A DNA stretch of 64,000 nt from Coniella vitis (GCA_011317545.1 WUJK01000014.1:1-64000); one strand, 5' to 3'. Shown: positions 11,333 through 24,200, counted from the stretch's first letter. Program-made: numbers and translations. Notes: generated by a model from the sequence alone, not told the origin.

Positions 11333-11595
11333 AGGGTTATTTATTAACCCTAACCTCCCCCTTATCCGCGGATTCGCGGGGAAATACCCCGGGGTTATTT
11401 ATTAACCCTAACCTCCCCCCTAACCCTAACCTCCCCTCTATCTGCGGATTTACGGGGAAATACCCCGGGGTTATTTATTAACCCTAACCTCCCCCTTATC
11501 CGCGGATTCGCGGGGAAATACCCCGGGGTTATTTATTAACCCTAACCTCCCCCTTATCCGCGGATTCGCGGGGAAATACCCCGGGGTTATTAATT
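11332..11595. repeat. Four tandem units with facing telomere motifs
   Basis: Units of about 58 bp (one enlarged to about 76 bp by an extra CCTAACCCTAACCTCCC). Each begins GGGTTATTTATTAACCC, telomere repeat facing its own complement, then a CCGCGGATTCGCGGGG hairpin and a GGGGAAATACCCC hairpin. Telomere polarity turns here: TTAGGG to the left, CCCTAA to the right. Confidence 0.75.
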
Positions 11596-14500
11596 AATCC
11601 GAACTTTTTTTATTAATTTAAATAAAAATACTTTTTATCTATTTTTTTTTCTTTTCTTTTTTTTTATTTTATTATTTAAATATATATAATAGTAAATCTT
11701 TATTCTCCCCTTTTTTTTATTATCTTTCTTTTTTTAAAATCTTTTTTTTCTTTATTTTACTCTTTTTTTATATTTTTTTATTTTTAATATTATTATATTT
11801 AATTCTTTTTTTTTCTTTCTAATCTTAACCCTTTTCTTTCTTTCTAACCCTAACCCTTCTTTTTTATTATAACCCTAACCCTTTTTATTTCTTCTAACCC
11901 TAACCCTTTTTATTCCTTATAACCCTAACCCTTTTTTTTCCTTATAATATTAACCTTTTTCTTCCTTTATAATCTTAATTCTTTTTTTTTCTTATAATTC
12001 TAACCTTTTTTTTTATTATAATTTAATCTATTTATAAATATATAACCTTATTTTCTCGTTTCCTTATTTTATTTATTAAATATATATAATATTTATAAAA
12101 TCTTTTTAAATCCTTTTTCTCTTTTTATTTAATTCTTTTTTCTTCTTATTAATTTTTTTCTTTTTTCTCTTTATTTCTTTTCTCTTTTTATATTTTTTCT
12201 TATTCTATTTTCCTTCTTTTATATTCTTCTTTATAACCCTTTTTTTTTATATTTAACCTTTTTATTTAAAATTATAAATCTTACCTTTTTTCTAAATTTT
12301 GCTTTTTTATTTTATATAAATCTTTTTTTTTATTTTCTTTAACCTTTTTAACCTTTTTATTTTATTTTATTTTTTCTTTTTCCCCTTTTTAATATATTTT
12401 CTTTCTTATTTATCTTTTTACTTTTTAATTATTCTTTCTTTTTTTCCTTTTCTTTTTATATATTACCTTTCTTTAATTTTTAATCTTTATAATTTAATTT
12501 TTTATAAATTTCTCTCTTTTTATAAAGATATATAAATATATATTTTATTTTTAAAATTATTTTTCTTTTTTTATTCTTACTTTATCTTTCGTTATTTTAT
12601 TATTATTCTTTTTTTTATATTTAATTATTATTTATATTTATCGTTTTAATATTAATTTTAATATTAATTTTAATATTAATTTTAATATTAATTTTAATAT
12701 TTCTTTCTTTATTTTAATATTAACCTTTTCTTTTCTTTATATTTTTAATCTTTTTTTTTCTTATAATCTTAACTCTTTTTCTTTTATAATTCTAATATTT
12801 TTCTTTCTTTATAACCTTAACCTTTTTCTTTCCTTATAACCCTAACCTTTTTATTCCTTTTAACCCTAACCCTTTTATTCCTTTTAACCCTAACCCTTTT
12901 CTTTTCTTCTAATCCTAATCCTTTCTTCCCTTTTAACCCTAACCCTTTTCCTTTTTTATAACCTTAACCCTTTTTCTTCCCTTATAATTCTAACCTTTCT
13001 TTTTCCTTATAACTCTAACCCGTTTCTTTCCTTCTAATTTTAACCCTTTTCTTCCTTTATAACCTTAACCTTTATCTTTCTTTATAACCCTAACCGTTTT
13101 CTTTCTTTATAACTTTAACCTTTTTCTTTCCTTATAACCCTAACCTTTTCCTTCTTTTATAACCCTAACCTTTTTCTTCTTTTATAATCCTAATCCTTTT
13201 CTTTAATTATTACCCTATCCTTTTTCTTTCTTTATAACCCTAACCCTTTTCGTTTTTCCTAACCCTAACCCTTTTCTTCTTTTATAACCCTAACCCTTTT
13301 CTTCTCTTATAATCCTTGCCTTTTTCTTTCTTTATAATCCGTATTCTTTTCTTTCCTTCTAATTTTAATCTTTCTTTTTATTATTTATTAATTTAAATAT
13401 AATATATATTATTTTTCTTTTTCTTTTATTATTCCTTTTTTCTTTTACTCTTTATTCTTTTCTTTTTCTTTTATCTTTTATTATTATATTATTATTTTAT
13501 TCTTCTTTTTAATTATTATTCTTTTTTTTCTTTTTTATATTAATATTAAACTTTTTATTTCTTTATAACTTTTAATCCTTTCTTTTCCTATAATCTTAAT
13601 TCTCTTTATTTTATAATTTTAATCTTCCCTTTTCCTTATAATTTTAATTTTCCTTTTTTCTTTTAACTTTAATTATTCTTCTTTTCTTATAATCTTAATA
13701 TTTTACTTCTCTTATAAATCTAATTTATTACTTTTATTATAATTATAATCTTTTTATTTCTTTAAATTTTAATCTTTCTCTTTTATTATAACTTTAATTT
13801 TTAACCCTAACCCTACCCCCGGGTTTTCTATCGTATACCTATTACTATTACTTAACCTTATTTAATTAAATTACCCTCTACTTATTCCCGAGGTTATCGA
13901 ATCTTTTATTAATTAAGTTTATATAAATTTTAACTTTTTTTCTTTATATTTATATTATTTCTTTTTTTAATAATTTTAGCTTTTCTTTATTTTTTAAATT
14001 TTTATTATTTTAACCTTTTATAACCTTTACCCTTTCTCTTCTTATATCCCTAACCCTTTCTTTTCTTATATCCCTAACCCTTTCTCTTTTTATATCCCTA
14101 ACCCTTTCTTTTCTTATATCCCTAACCTTTTCCCCTTTTTATAACCCTAACCCTTTCTCTTTATATAACCCTAACCCTTTCTCTTTATATAACCCTAACC
14201 CTTTCTCTTCTTATATCCCTAATCCTTTTACTTCTAATAACTCTATCTTCTTATATCCCTAATCCTTTTACTTCTAATAACTTTACCCCTTTTTTCTCTT
14301 TTTTCTTTTTTAACTTTAACTCTTTTTCCTCTTCTAATATTATTTCTTTTCCTCCCTTTATAATTTTATCCCTTTATTCTTTTATAAATCCTAAGTATTT
14401 TTCTCTTTATAATTTTATTTTCTATTATAATTTTAATTCTACTTTTTATTTATTTTATCCTTTCTTTTATTATCGAATTTTAATTCTCTTATTTTTCTAT

Positions 14501-16190
14501 AACTTATCTTTCTTTTAATTCTATCCTTTTTCTTTTATTTTATCTAATTCTTTTATTTCTTTTTATTTTCCTTATTATAAATCCTTTATTCTCCTTATTT
14601 ATAATTTTCTTCTTTTATTCCTTTATAATTTTAATTTATTTCTCTTTAATCTTCTAATCCTAATTTTTTATTTTACCCTTATTTTCTAAAATACTTATTC
14701 TTTTTATATTATTCTATCTTTTCTTTTTCTCTTTATTTAAATAATATTCTTTTTTCTTTATTTTTTCTTCTTTTTTTTAAACCCCTTTTTATTATTTATT
14801 TAATTTTATAATCTTTTCTATCCTATATATTTTTTTATATTCTAATTTCTTATAATCTTTTAATATTATATTTTATCTTTTTATAATCTTTATTTTTTTT
14901 ATAACCTCTTTATTATTTTATAATCTTAATCTTTTTAATTTTAAATAATTTTAATCTTTTTATTTTTTCTTAACTTTAATCTTTTTCTCTTTTATAACCT
15001 TAACCTTTTTTTCCTTTATAACCCTAACCTTTTTCTCTTTTATAACCCTAAGCTTTTTATTATATTATAACCCTAACTTTTTTATTTCTTTTTACCTTAA
15101 TCTTTTTATTTTTTTTAACTTTAATTTTTTTATTTCTTTCTAACTTTACCCTTTTTCTCCTTTATAACCCTAACCTTTTTATTATTTTTTAACCTTAACC
15201 TTTTTATTTCTTTTTAACCTTAATCTTTTTATTCCTTTTTAACTTTAACCTTCTTATTCCTTTTTAACCTTAATCTTTTCCTCTTTTATAACTTTAACCT
15301 TTTTATTATTTTTTAACCTTAACCTTTTTATTCCTTTTTAATTCTAACCTTCTTATTTCTTTTTAACCTTAATTTTTTCCTTATTTATAACCCTAACCTT
15401 TTTATTCCTTCTTAATATTAATTTTTTATTTTTTTCTAACTTTACCCTTTTTCTCCTTTATAACCCTAACCTTTTTATTATTTTTTAACCTTAACCTTTT
15501 TATTCTTTTCTAACTTTAACCTTTTTATTCCTTTTTAACTTTAACCCTCTTATTTCTTTTTAACCTTAATCTTTTCCTCTTTTATAACCCTAACCTTTTA
15601 TTTCTTTATAACCCTAACCTTTTTATTCCTTTTTAACTTTATCCTTTTATTCTTTTCTAACTTTAACCTTTTTATTCTATTTTAATTTTAGCCTTTTTAT
15701 TCCTTTTTAATTTTAACCTTTTATTTCTTTATAACCTTAACCTTTTTATTTCTTTATTTTTAAATAATAATAATAATTTTAATCTTTATTTTTATTACTT
15801 TTTATAATTCTTTAATTCTTTATTCCTTTTATCTTATATTTTATTTTATCTTATATTTCCTTTTATCTTATATTTCTTTTTTTTTTCTATCCCTTTTATT
15901 TTATATTTTCTTTTATTCTTTATCCCTTTTATCTTATATTTTCTTTTATTCTTTATTATTCTTTTATTCTTTATTTTTTATTCCCTATTCTTTTATTCTT
16001 TATTCTCTATTCTTTTATTCCCTATTCTTTTATTCTTTATTCTCTAATTCTTTTATTCTTTTATTCTTTTATTCTTTTATTCTTTTATTCTTTTATTCTT
16101 TTATTCTTTTATTCTTTTATTCTTTTATTCTTTTATTCTTTTAATTTCTATTTTATTATTTTAAATATATATTTAACTTTCTTTATTTAA
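11596..16190. repeat. Pyrimidine-rich, CCCTAA-derived satellite block
   Basis: About 4.6 kb in which the plus strand is almost wholly T and C. CCTAACCC-type motifs recur about every 25-30 bp, spaced by TTTTTCTTTCTTTATA-like linkers. They decay to forms such as AATCTTAATC, meaning C-to-T change on this strand. Sub-blocks include a 27-bp repeat with TATATCCCTAACCC (about 14030-14220) and a TTTTAATATTAA repeat (about 12650-12710). A short mixed island lies at 13800-13915. No ORF or RNA gene is supported. Confidence 0.7.
16045..16143. repeat. Octamer microsatellite
   Basis: About twelve copies of TTCTTTTA in tandem at the right end of the pyrimidine-rich block. Confidence 0.85.
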
Positions 16191-16249
16191 TATACTAAAG
16201 AAATATTCTTATAATATTTTTAAAAATAAAAAAGAGAAGATTTCTATTA

Positions 16250-18300
16250 CTTTCTACCTTCGTATATTCCTTAGCCTATTTATATCGATCCCAAAACTCT
16301 CCCTTTCCGTACGCCTTCCAGAGAATCGCTTCCTAGACTAGAAGTAGATTCGTCCCTTATACGTTATAAAAGCGCTGCTTTCGCCCGAGCTAAGAATATA
16401 ACCTCGTACGATCCCTCTAATCTATCCTAAACTATTTCTTTAAAATCTTTTATACCTACCTCGTGCGGTATAGTAAAAGTATAACGGGTAGTACTCGATC
16501 CTTAGCCGTATATCCCGTATAATCCCCGCCGCTTATACGCCGTTCCTTATATTAGTCTAACGGTAACTTATAAATAAAATAATAACTTATTTCCTCGAAT
16601 CGTATAGCCCGCCGCCCGGCCTTATATAATTCTATATTTATCGGCCCGTATAACTCCGTAATAAGGTTATACCACCCTTCCTTACTAGAATCCCTTTCGT
16701 ACCGTATCCTCGCCTTCCCGAGCGATTCTATATAATACGTATAAAAGATAGTATAAACCGAACTATAACTAAACTTAACCTCTAAAAGCTAGCGGTAAAG
16801 AAGCCGTATCTATTAGCCCTCTATCTGCCCGTATACCTTCTATAATCCCCTATCCTAGAACCGTACGATTAGCGGCTTTTTATAGTAATCGTACGGGATA
16901 GCTTCGGGAACCATCGTATAGCTCTCTATATCCGTCCTATCTAAAAAAGCGCTAAGTATAGTACGCCGATACCCTTTCGTCGATATATACAACTCTATCT
17001 AGAGTATATTCGTACTCTCTACGATCCCGCTTACTTCCCGGAGCCTTCGTATATCCGGCTATCCGTTATATATAATTACGGAGTCTATAACCTTACCTAC
17101 GTATCGGCTACCCCGCCTAACCTGCTATACGAAGTCGATAAACCCGTACGGTAGCCCTATATATATAACTACGATAATCCCCTCGATATCGATACCCGTA
17201 CTAAGCCTAACGGTTATAGTTATCTACCGCTACCCCCCTTTATACTCGTTCTAGCTTATATACGCCGCTTCCCGCTCCTCTTTACTTATTCCGCTATAGT
17301 AGTACAAATATCTAAGTATATCGGTAATTATACGAGCTTTAGCCCTCGAGTAATAGTAAACTACCCCTTTCTACTGCCTATATATTTCCGCCCCTAGCTT
17401 TCGTACGGTAGCAACTATACGATCCTAGACTATTTTTCTAGGCCCTAGCCCGCTCTATACGGGGACTAAGTATACCCGATAACAGTAGTTTACTTTACTC
17501 GTATATACCCGAATTACCTCTACGTTTTCTGCTAAGACCTCCGTACGGAACTAGCTAAGAAACGTCGGCGGAAGCGTAGCTATTAAAAAAACGAGCAGCT
17601 ACCCGAAACGCCGTATACTCTTTAGCTCCTATAATCGTATACGGTAGCTCGTATCCGTAAGAATCGTATAATATTCGTCGAGAAAGATTCGTACGAGTAG
17701 TCTATTTATAGAAAGCCTATCGATATACGAAGTAAACTCGCTCGTAATTATAATATCCGTACTTATAATTATAAGCCGTACGGTCTATAGCGGGCCCTCT
17801 CGCCCTATACGGAGCCCTAGCTTAAACTAGATATAATTAACCTAAAGTATATAAGCCCGCTCTAATAGATCGGCGATAAGTATAAGAAACGGAACTACTA
17901 TAATACTCGTCCTATCGTACGGTAAAATCGCTAGTACGAAGAAGAGTAAACTCTTCCCGGCCCCGGTTAAGAGTATATAGATCGCCGATTCCTAGCCTTA
18001 GAGCCGGTAAATCGTACGATAATATTCCGCCTACTCGTCCGACTTCCACTTTACGTTAGGCCTTAATAGCGTATAAAGCCCTTTTAGAAGCTCTTAATCG
18101 ATTTCTCTCGAGTTTAGAAGATAACGTTTATCTCTCCGTACGGAGCCTTCCTCTCCCTTACTCTCGGAGAAGGATATAGCTTTCCGCTTTAGCTAGGGCC
18201 TTTAATCGGCTTCCGTATAGGATATCTAGCTTACCTCGGAACCCGTACCGAGTAAAAACTAGTACTAGAGTAGACTTACTATACGGAAAGTAGTAATTAT
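16250..18300 (-). pseudogene. Second-type telomere-associated RecQ-like helicase relic
   Basis: On minus, a region starting about 18,130 reads ELLKGLYTLLRPN, then stops that fit Gln codons, then Walker A LLTGAGKSLLF (about 17950) and IIVVPFLILIADLLERA (motif Ia). Helicase motif V TGIDIEGIIVVIYIGLPYG and a motif VI-like QVRRGSRYVGKV lie at about 17040-17190. This matches the fungal RecQ-like family with 'LPTGGGKSLLF' and 'GVPYGMIDFAQESGRGGR' motifs, different from the helicase at 1-5186. Almost no CpA/TpG remains. The C-terminal limit near 16250 and the N-terminal limit near 18300 are estimates. A fragment of a relative lies at 44521-45208. Confidence 0.75.
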
Positions 18301-18689
18301 CTTAGGTTATAAAGATCCTAAAAACCTAATATAGATAGTATAATACTATCGTACGACCTTCGTACTATACGTTGCTTATAAATCCTAAACGATATTCCAG
18401 CTACTATACGCTTTATTTATAAGCTCGCCGGTAAGCGGGTCGATATTCTAATTATACGAATCGTCCTCTTCGCCGATTTAGAGTTCTGCTTACTTAATAC
18501 TAAGCCCTCGAATTTACCGTCCTATTTTAATAGCGATCGTACGGTAGTAAGCTACCCTAATATAAAGCCTAAATCCCGGCTAGAGGTATTATACGAGAAG
18601 TAAACTAAGCCGATCGGTATTCTAAACCCCGGAATCGCTCTCGTACTAAAGATATTCGAGCTATTCGCCTTCGGCCGGCTATAAGCTAT

Positions 18690-20900
18690 ATTATATACGA
18701 ATTAATCGCTCGGCTAGTAAAAGCTAAATAATATAAGCTATAAGTAAGAGCCTAACCGGTATAAGGAGAAATCGTATAACCTTATAACTCTTCGCTCTAT
18801 ATATAGCTTTACCCTTATTACGGTCCGTTATAATAAGAACCTCGCCGTCGAAAAGAAAGATATTCCGTATAAGCTACTAGGAGTCGGTATACCGGAGTAT
18901 TATAATTTCGGGCCTACGCCCGGGCTACCCGCCCTAGATATATACGAGGATAAGGAGGAGCTTACGGAACGTATAAAGCTACTAGAGCTATTTATAAACC
19001 GCTCGCCTTTTCTACTAGATATATACGGGATCCTAGAGCGACGGCTAGAGATAGCGGAGTATCGTATAGGGCCCCGGGAGAAGCTATTTATTCCGGGGGT
19101 CTATTATAAAGGATTTCCCAGCACCGACTCGTATCGTATAGTCGACGATCCGTTTTAAGTCGATAATCGTACGAAGCTCGTCCTAAAACCCAGCTATAAT
19201 AATATTAAGAGTATATACAGCTTTATCGATAAGCCCGTATACGGTTTTCTAGAACTCCTATACGGTAATTGCTTCTCTATTATAGAAAAGGACCTACTTA
19301 TCCTCGGATTATCGTACGGAGCCCTACCTAGATATCTAATAGCGCTACCTATATCCGTATATTATCTAGGCGATAATCGTACTAATCGGCGTATATATTC
19401 CCGGTACTATCTACTCGCTATACGCTATACGGAAGCGTTAAATAGCTTCTATACTAATAGCTTCGAGCTTATACGGCTTATTAGAGAACTCGGCTTCGAG
19501 AAAGAAAATATACGAAAGCTAAAGAAGTATTATAAGCCGTATCGTATAAAGATAGGGTTCTATATACCCTACCGGTTCCGTACGGATACTAAGCGCCGTA
19601 TAAAAGTATAAGAGCGGATTTAAATAGAGATTCCCGCCGATATATTATCGAAGTAAAGTAACGAAAAAGGAAAAGACCGAACGGTTAAGCGGATCGGTAT
19701 TATATAATTCCTCCGGGCTAGGACTCCTTATTATACCCGACCCTCGATTATTATCGGATTCGTTACTTTCCTTATCGTCCGAGGCAAAGGTCTAGGCTTT
19801 ATACGGCCGCCTTTATAATCGTATTATAAGCGGCCTATTCTAAATAGCCTCCGTACGAGCCGTAAGCGCTTCGAGGTTATAGATAATATTATAGAGGAGT
19901 AACTATTACTCGTCCGAAAAGCGTAATACCTACTATTCGTACGCCTCCTCCCGCCCTAGATAATATATACGAATATAGAAGATAAGATACCTTTACCTAA
20001 TCCGTTAATATCGTACGAGCGTTTCGGCTTTCCCTAGCCGTATAAAGGGGCGGGGGTTCGGCTATATCGGGGAGATATTAGCTAGCTATTAGAGTATTTC
20101 GATCGGGATATTTAATAGGCGCGGAAGGTAGCGATCGACCTCTCGTATAAAGCTTAAGGTAAGGAGCCCGAGCCGTATACGGATCTAAATCGCTTCTAGG
20201 GGCTTTTACTACCGTACGATAGCTTATATATTCTCCTTCTCGTCCTAGATAATAGCCTAGGCAATAGTAAGCTTATCGTATAAGGCAAAATACGGGACCT
20301 AGCTAATACGCTTAATCTAAGGCGAATTATATTCGAGTCCCTCGTATATATCGCCGGCTCGTATATACTATTAGTCGGCTTCTTTAAAAAGAGCTTTTTA
20401 CTAGAGGATAGTAGATTCGTACGAAGCAAGCGATAGGTTTATTAGAATAGAAGGCGGTACGAAAGCCGAACGGGTAGCTAGTTCTTCGAGCTCCGTATAT
20501 ACGACCTAATACCGTATATACCGGCCGCGGAGCTAGGTCTAGAGTTATACGGGGTCCGAGAGGTATTCGCTCGTATTATACCCTACTGCTTTCGTATACC
20601 GATAAAAAAGGTTATCGGACGGAGTTAAAAACCGGTATACCTAATAGCTAAGGCTATATATAATAGCTAGATTTAGGATTAGAGTTAAATTATCCGTAGG
20701 GAGGGCGATAGATATAGGGTTTATAAGCTCGGTATCGCCGTACGAGTAAAGGATATCCTTTAGAACGGGCCCTTTTAGCTTATACTACTAGCGGAAATAC
20801 GTACGGATAGCCTCCTTAGGCCGTATAGCAGCCTAGCAGAGGAGGTAAAGTAGAATATTATACTCCGTATTTAAAGAAATATATTCCTCTATAATAGAAG
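18690..20900 (+). pseudogene. Unrecognised protein-coding relic, divergent from helicase 2
   Basis: A long plus frame broken mainly by TAA/TAG at likely Gln codons. It reads for example TLITVRYNKNLAVEKK (about 18810), GVYYKGFPSTDSYRI (about 19110), LILGLSYGALPRYLIAL (about 19300) and, after likely frame changes, LVLDNSLGNSKLIV and LRRIIFESLVYIAGSY (about 20240-20370). The 3' half has a relative at 22855-24200 that matches at the amino-acid level, which supports real coding. I recognise no family: there is no reverse transcriptase YxDD box and no clear transposase triad. It may be one gene or two. Confidence 0.45.
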
Positions 20901-20949
20901 TACGAGTATATTATATAAGGCGGTTAGTAAGGGAAGTACGATAAGGGGG

Positions 20950-21330
20950 CAGTTTATACGGAGAAAATATCTTAGCTATAGAGAAGAAATATACGAGTAA
21001 GAAAAGACTTTACCTTTATACAACCCGGTTCTAAAGGGTTAGGGTCTTTTATAGAGTTTAATCTTTTAATACTTTACTAAGAGGAGATAGCTATATACGA
21101 AAGAAAAAAGAGGGTTACTAATATATAGATCGTTTTATTTCTATTATACGAGAGTAAAAAGGGTAAAGAAATAAGGGTAGATTTATATATTAGTATCTAG
21201 CCCTAGAAGGGGTATATATAAGCTAAAGCCCCCTTTTCCTCCCTAATATAAAGACCTATAAGTATTTTATCCTCCTCCTCGCTTATAATACGAGCCGGCT
21301 TTAGTACCGAGCTATATATAAGTCCTAAAT
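20950..21330. other. Intergenic stretch without a recognised feature
   Basis: AT-rich in part, ending in CCCCTTTTCCTCCC. It is similar in outline to 24200-24560 of the neighbouring module. No ORF, repeat or RNA gene is visible to me. Confidence 0.4.
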
Positions 21331-21700
21331 ATAGTTAGTATACGTATTCTGCTACTAGCCGATAACGGCTAGGCATTAGTCGAAAGGAAAGTTACGTACG
21401 GCGTAACGGTGCTAGTAGCGTACGGGCTTAGGGCGGCCCGTATAAGCGACTAGGACGGCTAGGAAGTATAAGTCGCACCGGAGAATCTTAGCAATTATAG
21501 CGGCGGTAGTCGTACTAGCGTTACTAGCCGATAGGCGAATATTAGTACCGGGTATAGCTAAGAGGGCTCGCTCGGTATTATTCTTAGTAAGGGTAGTTAG
21601 GGCTATATACGAGGTCGGGTAGGTAAGGTATAGTACGAGGCTGCGACGGCTATTCTAAATACCGAGGTCGGTATAGCATACGGAAAGGGTAAAGTCGGTA
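21330..21700 (-). pseudogene. Small unrecognised conserved ORF relic
   Basis: On minus it reads LTLSVCYTDLGI, NSRRSLVLYLTYPTSYIAL, AIPGTNIRLSASN and LVAYTGRPKPVRY. The counterpart at 24560-24910 reads LTLSVRYINLGI, NSRRSLILYLTYPTLYIAL, LPGTDIRLSANN and LVAYTGRPKAIYY. The two differ mostly in ways that keep the protein, so this was a gene of at least about 110 residues. Family unknown. Confidence 0.5.
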
Positions 21701-21939
21701 ATAGGAGCGGCTATCGTATAGGTAGTCTTAGGTAGGGGGGTTTATATAAATAGTTTAGTTTATTTATTCTGCTATATAGCTAGTAGGTTAGTATAAAGGG
21801 GTTAGGTATTAACGTTAGTAGGGATATATACGGTATACTTAACGATAGCCGGCTAGTAAATAGGAGGTTAGTAAGGGAAGGAGGAAAAAAAAAGAAGAGG
21901 GTAAGGGGGGGGAAGAAGTTCTTTATATAGTTATCTAAG

Positions 21940-22440
21940 GAATATCGCCGAAGAAGGTAAAAGGTAGTAGTAAGTTACTAGATAGGTAGTCTTCGATATA
22001 GGAATAAAGCAACGATCGTACGGGGATAAAGCCGTATAGTAGCGAAAGAATAATAGCTTAGACTTTCCTTAATATATAAGCAGTTATTTATATAAGGTAG
22101 CCGTATAGTAGCGAAGGAATAATAGCCTAGACTTTCCTTAATATACGGTAGCTAGAGAGAATAATAGCCTAGACTTTCCTTAACGTACGAGCAGTCCTTT
22201 ATATAAGGTAGCCGTATAGCAGCTAGATAATAATAGCTTGCACTTTCCTTAACGTACGAGTAGTTATTTATATAAGGTAGCTGTATAGTAGCGAAGGAAT
22301 AATAGCCTGGACTTTCCTTGCCGTACGGTAGCTAGAGAATAATAGCCTGGACTTTCTTTAACGTACGAGCAGTTATTTATATAGGGTAGCCGTATAGCAG
22401 CTAGAGAATAATAGCTTGGACTTTCCTAAACGTACGATTC
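21940..22440. repeat. Tandem array of module 3
   Basis: Irregular units of about 50-115 bp sharing AATAATAGCCTGGACTTTCC, TTAACGTACGAGCAG and TATATAAGGTAGCCGTATAG. It lies between the small minus ORF and the telomere-like terminus. The next module has a different repeat in the same position. Confidence 0.75.
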
Positions 22441-22501
22441 GTTCTTTCGTAACTATATATCGATATAGTAAGTAGGAAAAGAAAAAACCAACCCCTAAAA
22501 T

Positions 22502-22525
22502 AAAAAAAAAAAAAAAAAAAAAAAA
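22502..22525. repeat. 24-nt A tract
   Basis: An uninterrupted run of 24 A between the tandem array and the GC-richer terminal segment of this module. It could be a poly(A) remnant of a reverse-transcribed end, but no other sign of that is present. Confidence 0.8.
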
Positions 22526-22626
22526 GACTCCGATAAAGGGAGAAGGTATCGCGCGATCGCCCGTATACGAACGAATCGACGGCAGCAGTAAGGTTCGCAG
22601 TAGGAGGACGGCGGCGATAGTAGCGA

Positions 22627-22843
22627 GGTTAGGGTTAGGGTTAGGGGAGGGGGGGGGGGTAGGCGGGGGCCCCGCGGGGGGGGCTGTACGACGCGGATTA
22701 GCTATAGCCGTACGACGACCCCTGTGAAGTCTGCCTTACCTACCCCGGTAAACTTAGCCTCCAAAACGTATAGACTAACGAACCGTTTATATAGAGGCGG
22801 GGCCGAAGTAAGCCTTACTTCGGCGCGGAATAATGGTTAGGGT
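22627..22843 (+). other. Module 3 terminus: telomere repeats, GC-rich tract, hairpin, TTAGGG scar
   Basis: Just over three TTAGGG units at 22627-22647 run into a G-rich tract (22644-22683, with GGGGGCCCCGCGGGG). A roughly 135-bp joint segment follows that is also found at 25800-25936. It holds a perfect 11-bp-stem hairpin, GCCGAAGTAAG at 22802-22812 and CTTACTTCGGC at 22814-22824. GCGCGGAATAATGGTTAGGGT then ends the module at 22843. Confidence 0.7.
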
Positions 22844-22849
22844 TTTAGA

Positions 22850-24200
22850 AAGCTAAGCGGCTCCGTACGGATTCCTAACGCCGTATAAAAGTAAAGGAGT
22901 AGATTTAAATAGAGATTCCCGCCGATATAATACCGAAGAGACGAAAGAAAAAACCGAAAGACTGTATAGTCGAGGATATCGGTCTCCTCTATATACTCGG
23001 GGCTTAGATTTATATAATTCCGAGGACTTTCCCTATCGTCCTCTTTATACGTATTATCGTCTAGATCCGGAGTAAATATCTAGGCTTTATACGGACGCCT
23101 AGCTAGCTAGGTAGAGACCGGGGGCTCCGTATAGTCGAGAAGTATATTAACCGTAGTAATTATATCGTATAAGAGCGACTATTACTCGGCCGAAAAGGAG
23201 ACCGCCTACTGCTTATACGCTTACTCCCGTCCCAGATAGTATATACGAATATAGAAGATAAGATATTGCTACCTAAAAGAATAATATTATACGATCGTTA
23301 AATCTAACCCCAGCCGTATAAAGGGGCGGGGATTCGGCTATATCGACGAGATACTCGTAAGTTATTAAAGTATTTCGATTAGAATAATAGGTAGCCGTAG
23401 AAGGTAGCGATCGAGCTCTTATACGAAGCTTCTTAAGACTTACTAAAGCTATACGAAATACTTTAGTAGAATCTCCGGCTTTTCTAATTACCGTATAGTA
23501 GATCGGGCCTTCCCCTTCTTATCCTAGAGAATAGCCTAATAGATAGTAAGCTTATCGCGCGATTAAAAATACGGAACCTAGCTAACCCTTTTTACCTAAG
23601 CCGAATTATAGTCGAAGCCTTCGCGTATATCGCCTATTCGTATATAGTCCTAGTCGACTTTAAGAAAAGCAGCTTCCTATTAGGTAAGGGCGTTTTCGAA
23701 TAAAGCTAAATCTAGATCGGGCGTTATAGGAGAAGAGGAGCGAGTAGGTATAGGATTTACTTCTTCCGCTCCTATACGAATAATCTAATACCGTTTATAT
23801 TAGGGGCCGCTAAGCTAGCTCTAAAGCCGTATAAGCTACCCGGGATTTTCGCTCTAGGAATACCTAATCGCCTTATTATACTTTCGGAAGAGACTATACG
23901 AAGTAGTAAGATACCGGTATAGTTAGTAGCTTATACCTCGTATAATTACTAGATTCGGAATCGGATCTAAGCTATCTTCTAGGAGTCGAAGCGAGACTAG
24001 ATTAATAAGCGGTATATTACCGTACGAGTAAAGAATCTCCTTAAGGATTAGCCCTTTAAGCTTATACTATTAACGGAAATATATATCGATAGCCGTACTA
24101 GGCCGTACGGTAACCTAGCAGATACGGTAAATCAGAATATTATATTCCGTATTAATAGTAATATATTGCTCTATTATACGAGAAGAGAATATATTATATA
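22850..24200 (+). pseudogene. 5'-truncated copy of the unrecognised plus-strand relic
   Basis: Begins directly after GGTTAGGGTTTT and matches 19575 onward, so the first half of the gene and the whole helicase are missing. It reads for example LLILENSLIDSKLIA, LSRIIVEAFAYIAYSY, YFFRSYTNNLIPFILGA and LLTEIYIDSRTRPYG, broken by stops that fit CAA/CAG. It has diverged well beyond RIP from the copy at 19575-20900, so the duplication is old or the two came from different subfamilies. Confidence 0.5.

Noticed and set aside
11332..15700. A true chromosome end
   Set aside because: CCCTAA motifs are degenerate, spaced by linkers, and flanked on both sides by tens of kilobases of other sequence.
20196..20429. 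77-residue minus ORF
   Set aside because: Lies antisense to the plus-strand relic, whose reading is supported by its second copy; this one is not conserved there.
22502..22843. MoTeR-like non-LTR retrotransposon ending in poly(A) and telomere repeats
   Set aside because: Truncation and telomere joints look alike, but I found no reverse transcriptase (no YxDD box) in 16250-25936; kept only as a possible analogy.
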